Shown: positions 57,911-64,000 of the stretch, in pieces
Numbering within the stretch: the stretch's first letter is position 1
Layout: each line of letters starts with the position of its first letter
NCBI GenBank assembly: GCA_001972305.1
Contig: BDDD01005779.1
Location: 1-64,000 of the forward strand
Source: Cephalotus follicularis
Taxonomy: Eukaryota > Streptophyta > Magnoliopsida > Oxalidales > Cephalotaceae
Direction of reading: 5' to 3'
DNA length: 64,000 nt
The notes under the pieces: model-generated
Databases searched by the model: none
The model's input: the letters and a program-made list of their open reading frames with translations, nothing else
What the model was told of the DNA's origin: nothing
Program-made: the position numbers and the translations under genes

Positions 57911-59640
57911 TGAGCCTGTTGCAATAGTTCATATCTGATGCTCTCGTCATCCGGAATACATACTCTCCCTCGGAACCTCAGTATGCCATCTGAATGTACG
58001 GAGAATTCAGAATCTGAATCAAGGTTCTCCCGAACATTCCACAATTCGATGTCACTATATTGGGCAGTCATAATACGATCTATAAGTTCCAGTTGCGCTC
58101 TAAGATTAGCCACAATAACCCCTTTGGAAACCATGAACGGATTCCATCTCTGAAAATCCTCCAATAGCTTCCGTTGCTAAACCATCGCACCAGCAACCAT
58201 CGCCTTGTGACTCAGCACATCAGCAACTACATTAGCCTTCCCTAGGTGGTATTGAATATTACAATTATAATCATTGAAAAATTCAACCCACCTTCTCTGT
58301 CTCATGTTCAGCTCCTTCTAAGAAAATAGATACTTCAAACTCATGTGGTCAGTGAATATTTCCAATTGTGCACCATAGAGATAATGTCGCCATTTATGCA
58401 AAGCAAACACAATGGCAGCCAACTCAAGGTCATGTACAGGATAAGTCTCCTCGTACGGTTTCAGTTTCCTTGATGCATAGGCAATCACTCGATCGCATTG
58501 CATGAGAACACATCCCAATCCCTTCCCAGAAGCATCACTATAAACAGTAAAACCCTCATTACCCTTGGGTAATGCCAACACTGGAGCAAAAATCAACCGA
58601 CTCTTCAACTCTTGAAAAATTGCTTCACAAGCATTATCCCATACAAAACTTGACTTCTTTTGAGTCAACCGAGTCAATGGTACAACAATCTTCGAAAACC
58701 CTTCAATGAACCTTCGATAATAGCCAGCCAATCCCAAGAACCTACGAACTTCAGTAACATTCTTCGGCTGCGGCCAATCCATGATGCTCTCAATCTTTGC
58801 AGGATCTACAAATAACCCTTCACTCGATATAATGTGACCAAGGAAAGTCACATGATCCAGCCAAAATTCACGATTACTGAATTTGGCAAACAACCTTTCC
58901 TCGCGTAAAGTTTGAAACACAATTCTCAGGTGCTGCATGTGGTCCTCAACACTCTTTGAATAAATCAGAATGTCGTCTAAGAAAACAACAAGCAACTGAT
59001 CAAGATAGGGCTAAAACACTCTATTCATCAGACACATGAACGCTACAGGGTTCGTCAAACCAAACAGAGTTTCAAAAATTCATAGTGCCCATATCTGGTT
59101 CGAAAAGCTGTCTTCTCAGTGTCACCTTCACGAATCCTCAACTGATGATAACCTGTCCTCAAGTCAAGTTTAGAGAACACAGTTGAGCCTCACAATTGAT
59201 CGAACAACTCCTCAATATGTGGGAGAGGATACTTGTTCTTCACTGTCACTTGATTCAACAATCTATAGTCAATGCACAACCACATCGACCCATCCTTCTT
59301 TTTCACAAACAGAACCGGTGCTCCCCACGGTGACACACTCGGTCTGATAATCCCATTGTCAAGATAGTCTTGCAATTGTACCTTCAACTCCTTGAACTCT
59401 GCAAGAGCCATACGATATGGAGCTTTAGAAATAGGGGCAATCCCTGGTAACAACTCAATGCTAAATTCCATATCTCCCTCTGGCGGCAGTGAAACAAGCT
59501 TATCTGGAAATACATCAGAAAATTCACAAGCCACAGGAACTTGTTCCAAACTAGGAGTACCTTTCGTATGATCAATCACATACACCAAATAGCCTTCACA
59601 TCCCTTCTCGAGATACTTCAGTCCTTAAGCATAAGAAATA
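57911..59640 (-). pseudogene. RT and RNase H part of the second chromovirus
   Basis: [22 protein letters not shown] (about 59310) and the catalytic box [15 protein letters not shown] (about 58990). Connection: [20 protein letters not shown]. RNase [21 protein letters not shown] (about 58560). Before RT lies [20 protein letters not shown], the protease-RT linker. Broken several times. Confidence 0.85.
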
Positions 59641-60957
59641 ATCTGAGCAGAAGTCATCGTCTTTCCCATGAATTTGAACATAAACCCATTCGATAGATGA
59701 AAAGTCACTTCCTTGTTGTAGCAGTCAACACAGGCTCGATGAACATAGAGCCAGTCCATCCCCAAGATAATATCAAAATCTCATATCGACAATACAATCA
59801 GATCATCAATTAACTGAACCCCAACAATCGTGATCTCACACTCCTTCACTATAGTATCAGCTCTCAAACAATCACCAGTTGGAGTACTCACCTCCAGCAC
59901 ATAAGGCAAATGATCAGTCATATAATGCATATTGCACAGAAAATATGATGCAATAAATGAGTGTGTATCGCCTGGATCAATTAAGACACGAGCTGATATA
60001 CCATATATAAAAATGGAACCTCCCACAACAGAAGCAGATTCTAGCACATCATCCTTAGATAAGGTATAGACCCTACCTTTTACAACTCCCTTTCCAGTAT
60101 CCCTTCGCGAAGGACCAACCGCACCACTACCACTAACTCCAGCGTTTCTTTGCATTTGCTCTTTCACTATCGGACAATCCTTCAACATATGCTCGTGCGA
60201 GCCACACTTCAGACATTTCCCCATTTTCTTCCAACAAACACTATCGTTGTGGTTTGAGAGACCACAGTAAGAACACACTCCAGAACCCTGTTGGCCACTT
60301 CGATTTGGAGTCCTTGAATGAGAGGTATTTCATCGGGAAACCCCTTGCCCCTTGTTACCAGAATTTGACGACCCAATAGGATTATTACTTCCCTACCCTT
60401 GTGAATAAGCGGTCCTCGATTGGGAATTTCGGGATCTATCCATCCTTCTCTCATTTGTATCTGCCTCCAAAATTCTTACCTTCTCTAGAACATCAACAAA
60501 AACAAGTCAGCTGTAGTACCACTAGTTTAGATATGATGTCTAGCCTTAAACCCTTCAAAAATCTCCTTATCTTCCTTGGCTCTCCCGCCACCAGATAAGG
60601 CATGTGCCTAGCCAGCTCGATGAATCTTGTCTGGTATTGAGCCGCCATCATGTCTCCATGATGCAGCTCTAGAAATTCTATCTCCCTCCGATCACGCTCC
60701 ATCTGTAGGACATAAGCATCTGAAAACTCTGTCTTGAATATGTTCCATGTCATGACAAGATTAAGGGATTCTTACTTTGCTTCAGTCAACTCCCACCAAT
60801 GGGTGGCTTCTCCCCATAACCGATACACTACAAAGTTCAACTTTTGCTCATCTTTGCACTCCAGATCAGAAAAGATTTTCTCCATGTCCTTCATCCACTG
60901 TTCTGCTACAGTGGCATCAAGTTCTCCCTTGAAGGTTGGAGGATTCTGTCTGATGAA
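59641..60957 (-). pseudogene. Gag C-terminal part and protease of the second chromovirus
   Basis: Two zinc knuckles of the CX2CX4HX4C form follow each other, CSYCGLSNHNDSVC and CLKCGSHEHMLKDC (60180-60278). The protease region GRVYTLSKDDVLESASVVGG with its active-site segment comes after. Upstream, the capsid part (60493-60753) has MTWNIFKTEFSDAYVLQMER and QTRFIELARHMPYLVAGEP. The frame is cut at 60957 by the LTR starting at 60958. Broken in several places. Confidence 0.8.
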
Positions 60958-61160
60958 TGTAACGCCCGAGATTTTTCACGATGTAATATTTCAATTTTAT
61001 TGAAATATTATTATTGAATTAATGAGAATGGCATAAATTTTGACTTAAATGATGCTATCCAAAATTTGAAAGGTTAGATTTTGGAAGAAGGAATGACGGA
61101 GATGTTAAAGAAATTCTAAATGATGCAATTAGAGACAAAACGGTGCAGTTTTGGGCCAAA

Positions 61161-61310
61161 CGCATCGATGTCCTTGTAAAGACGTCGACGCCTATGGGAA
61201 CAATGGGCGCAAGTAATGCATGCACATGCACGTAGACGAAGGCGTTGACGCCCTTGTAAGAAAGAGGAAAAGACATCGATGTCTAAAGAAGACATCGACG
61301 TCTTTAAAAA
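61161..61310. repeat. GTCGAC-type palindrome cluster, upstream set
   Basis: GCATCGATGTCC, AGACGTCGACGCC, GGCGTTGACGCCC, AGACATCGATGTCT and AGACATCGACGTCTTT, 204-352 bp from the LTR start. The last two form a close pair as in the solo LTR at 11331-11360. Confidence 0.8.
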
Positions 61311-62063
61311 GAATACCAGTCACGTTATGAACTGACAGAACAACGTGCAAAGGGAGGCAATTCTGGGCTTGTTGTAGGCACCTTGGGACACAAAGTGGGA
61401 CGTGTTGGGCATGCTTAATAGCCTCCTAACCTGCATGACTCGAGAGAGATGGAGAATGCAACAAGTGTTGGCATGCTTGCAACCAGCAAAAGGAAAGGAG
61501 AAGGAAACAAGTTAGAATGTAGAAATTGAATGGGGAAGAGGGAGAGAACACGAGAGTGTTCATTTAGTGAAGAGGGAAGGAGGGAGAGGGAGCCATCTGC
61601 ATAAGAACAACCCCATCCCCACCCCTCTCTCGTTTAAAACACCTAAGGAGAGGAAAGAAAGAAACAGTGAGTGTGAAGAGGGAGTGCCACCATCGCTGGA
61701 CCAGTGGAGCTTGGGGAAACTTAGAGCTTGAAGCTTACAGCAACACGACAACCTTGGAGCTGTTGTGGAAAATTCTTGGAACACAAAGAGGTGGAATTTC
61801 AAGGTTTCTAACTTGAAACCAGAGGTAGGGGAAGTATATGTACACTTTTGAGTTCAAAGCTAATGTTTGCCATAAGTAAAATGCATGAATTGCATGCCTA
61901 CTTTGGAGTTGATTTGGATGTTTATTTGATGATATGAACACCTGGTTGAGTGGATTACGCATGCATGTTGAATTCTGTGTGAATCCCATGTTAGACTGCA
62001 TGTATAATTGGATTTTATGTTCCTGTTTGGGTGTTGTATGGAAGAGACAGTGTTCTCGACTCT

Positions 62064-62620
62064 TAAACGTCGATTCTTTTTTGGTAAGCATCGATATCTT
62101 TATGCGATGAGGCAATAGATGTCGACGTCTTAGTTAGGCGTCGATGTCTATTTCAAACATTTGTAGAACTGCAATGTTTGCTTTTGGACTTGTGGACTCA
62201 TGATGGGTTGATGGTTTGGTTACACACATGAATAATCTGTTGTGCGTGTTACGCCGTAAATGGTGTATCTGGGAAGTATATGCGTGAATGGAGGATGGAT
62301 TCTTCTTTGAAATGGAGTTTGGTCAAGGTGATACCTCCTGGTTCCACTTAAACATCGACGTCTATGGAAGGCATCGACGTCTTTGGTTGCTATGCATTAG
62401 GTCTTGCAGATAACGCGAAGACATGTTAAGGTTCCTACCTTAAACGTCGATGCGTTGTGATGAACATCGACGCCTAAGGGTTTTTGCTTGAAGGCATCGA
62501 CGCCTACAGGAAAACGTCGACGCGGATCGTACTGTTGCAAGCACTGACCTTGAAGAAAAACCTCGACGGTTTTGGGGCAATGAACATCGACGCGTTGAGT
62601 AAAGACATCGATGTCTTTCT
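62064..62620. repeat. GTCGAC-type palindrome cluster, downstream set
   Basis: At least ten units, among them AGATGTCGACGTCTTAG, AAACATCGACGTCTATGG, GGCATCGACGCC, AAACGTCGACGCG and AAGACATCGATGTCTTTC, beginning about 1.1 kb from the LTR start. Confidence 0.8.
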
Positions 62621-63240
62621 TCCTGGATTGTACGGTTTAACCCATTTTGGACCCGTTAGCTCCGAAACGATTCTAGAAATGACTCTAGGCATGTTTGAGC
62701 ATATGGTTGCACTGCATACTACTGTGAATTGATTTTTTGTAATACCGCATGATTTCTTAATTGATTTAATTTGAGAAATGTGTATATGATGGTTTTGTGG
62801 AAATATATGTATAAATATTTTCCAAAAAGGATTGTAAAAATGATTTCAATCATTGAAATTATGTATACGAGAATAAGTATTTTCGAAGAATTAAATACTG
62901 TACAAAAGGACAAGTTATACATTTTGAATAAATGTAATATTGTCAAGTACTTTATACACAATAATTTACTTGGAAATGGATTGTGACGGAAATGTATATT
63001 TTCCAAAAAGGATTACGAAATGGTTTCACATAATTAGAATTATGTTATTCGGACATGAGTATTTTCAAAGGATCGGAGTACATTTTTTTAATGTATTGTT
63101 TTCAAGTATTTTATGATACACTAAACTACTTGAAAAGGATTGAAAAGGACTCTTGTATATTTGAGAAATATATATATATATATATGTTTCAAGAATTTAT
63201 ACTTATAAATTACTTGAAAAGGACTGCAAAATTTTGATAA

Positions 63241-63570
63241 CTACTCAACTCTGTTGGGTGAGTAGCTGAAACGGTAAACTGTGTTAAAAGGACTGATGCC
63301 CATTTGGGATGTTTTGGTTGCAAGTATTTTATTTGTTAATTACTTGTGATGGCTTGTTTGGGTTACTAAACTCTGTTGGGTAAGTAGCCCGGAATTCCAC
63401 TACTGAGCTCTGTTGGGAAAGTAGTTGGAAGTTCCGTATACGGTAGCCACTAAGCTCTGTTGAGTAAGTATCTAGGGTTTCCCACGAAATGGTTACTGAG
63501 CTCTGTTGGGCAAGTAGTTAGGGACTCCCTTTTGGTTGCTAAGCACTGTTGTGTAAGTAATCGGTTGTTG
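63241..63570 (+). repeat. Degenerate repeats around ACTGAGCTCTGTTGGG
   Basis: Six or seven units of the form CTACTGAGCTCTGTTGGG followed by (T/C)AAGTAG lie 40-80 bp apart. Each unit has CTAC and GTAG ends and may fold. They are not found in the solo LTRs at 11039 or 21366. Confidence 0.7.
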
Positions 63571-64000
63571 AGCTTGGGTGTTAGCAACTTTAATTTGGCT
63601 TGATGGGTCCTTAGTGACCTGATCGTTGTATCTGGCCCCTTTGGGGTTAGTCTCGTACTTGTGTTATTGTGACCCTCGGGTGATACCTGCTTGTGGATAT
63701 ATACATATATTCATGTATATCCTGTGTTATTTACGTGCTGCATCATGAATGCATTCATTTCATGTCATTCATTTCTTGATCCCAAAATGTATTTATACTT
63801 TGCCGAGTGAGGACAAAGGCTAACACCCTATTATTTCAGATCGACGGAGACAGTCGGACAAGTGCGGTTAAGACCATTTTGGGAGCTGCTATTTGAAGGT
63901 TGTTTAAGCTGATCTTGTGATATGATAATCCTACTCATGTTGGAGAGGATGATGACTTGTACTTGTTCAATTTGGATAATTCTGTATTTGGGTTTTAGAA

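Larger units (their letters stand above)
47118..60957 (-). mobile_element. Second chromovirus (Tekay-type), minus strand, interrupted twice and running off the window
   Basis: The 3' LTR is split into 47118-47566 and 54546-56621 by a SIRE-type Copia. After a polypurine tract at 56622-56634 come chromodomain, integrase, RNase H, RT, protease and gag on the minus strand. Gag is cut at 60957 by another LTR insertion and its N-terminus, primer site and 5' LTR lie beyond the window. Its LTR is clearly related to the solo LTRs at 11039, 21366 and 60958 and to the fragments at 4589 and 53826, so this is the coding representative of that family. The coding region is broken many times. Confidence 0.85.
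60958..64000 (+). mobile_element. LTR of the TGTAACGCCC family, inserted in gag; continues past the window
   Basis: Begins TGTAACGCCCGAGATTTT exactly where chromovirus gag sequence stops. Its landmarks follow the solo LTR at 11039 in order: ATGTAATATTTCAATTTTAT near the start, palindrome clusters, a probable promoter near 61625, and TTTGCCGAGTGAGGACAAAGGCTAA at about 63803. The GGGGTGTGACA end is not reached, so solo LTR versus full element cannot be decided. It is longer than its relatives, partly through a repeat region at 63241-63570. No gene is seen. Confidence 0.85.

Overview
The window is plant nuclear DNA made almost entirely of nested transposable elements. I see no intact host gene, no rRNA or tRNA gene and no CRISPR array. 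A seed-plant origin is shown by retroelement lineages typical of plants (Athila-like, Tekay/Del chromovirus, SIRE-type Copia), by tRNA-iMet and tRNA-Asp primer sites, and by fragments of two plant-type genes (a SUF4-like zinc-finger gene and a NECAP-like gene) carried inside a CACTA transposon. The species cannot be named from sequence alone. The depth of nesting suggests a large, repeat-rich genome.

Layout. 1-4588: right-hand and central part of a non-autonomous CACTA (En/Spm) element carrying shuffled gene fragments. It sits in an LTR remnant (4589-4891) that lies against the 5' LTR of an old Athila-like Ty3 element (4892-41518, + strand). That Athila-like element is split twice. The first insertion, 8502-25163, is a minus-strand element made of two very large LTRs around a non-coding interior of only 284 bp. 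Its left LTR holds three solo LTRs, each inside the last (9517-18147, then 10402-16414, then 11039-12949), and its right LTR holds another (21366-23955). The second insertion, 26492-39195, is a comparatively young and nearly complete Tekay/Del chromovirus on the minus strand, with 3.5-4.3 kb LTRs. To the right of the Athila 3' LTR come a Tat-like Ty3 end fragment (41519 to about 42780, minus), a decayed Copia element (about 42781-47117, plus), and a second chromovirus (47118 to beyond 60957, minus). The left LTR of that chromovirus is split by a SIRE-type Copia with an env-position ORF (47567-54545, minus), and its gag region is split by a further LTR (60958 to the window end, plus).

Three observations stand out. 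First, clusters of short palindromes with a GTCGAC-type core occur in at least six unrelated element families. In the LTRs they repeatedly fall about 120-500 bp from the LTR 5' end, with a second cluster often about 0.9-1.7 kb in; each family has its own palindrome arms around the common core. Second, both LTRs of the Tekay element carry a 53-bp segment that matches the internal-promoter half of plant 5S rRNA, in sense orientation close to the primer binding site. Third, the CACTA element has captured exons of two different host genes. LTR and TSD boundaries were read by eye; domain assignments rest on recognised protein motifs, not on database searches.
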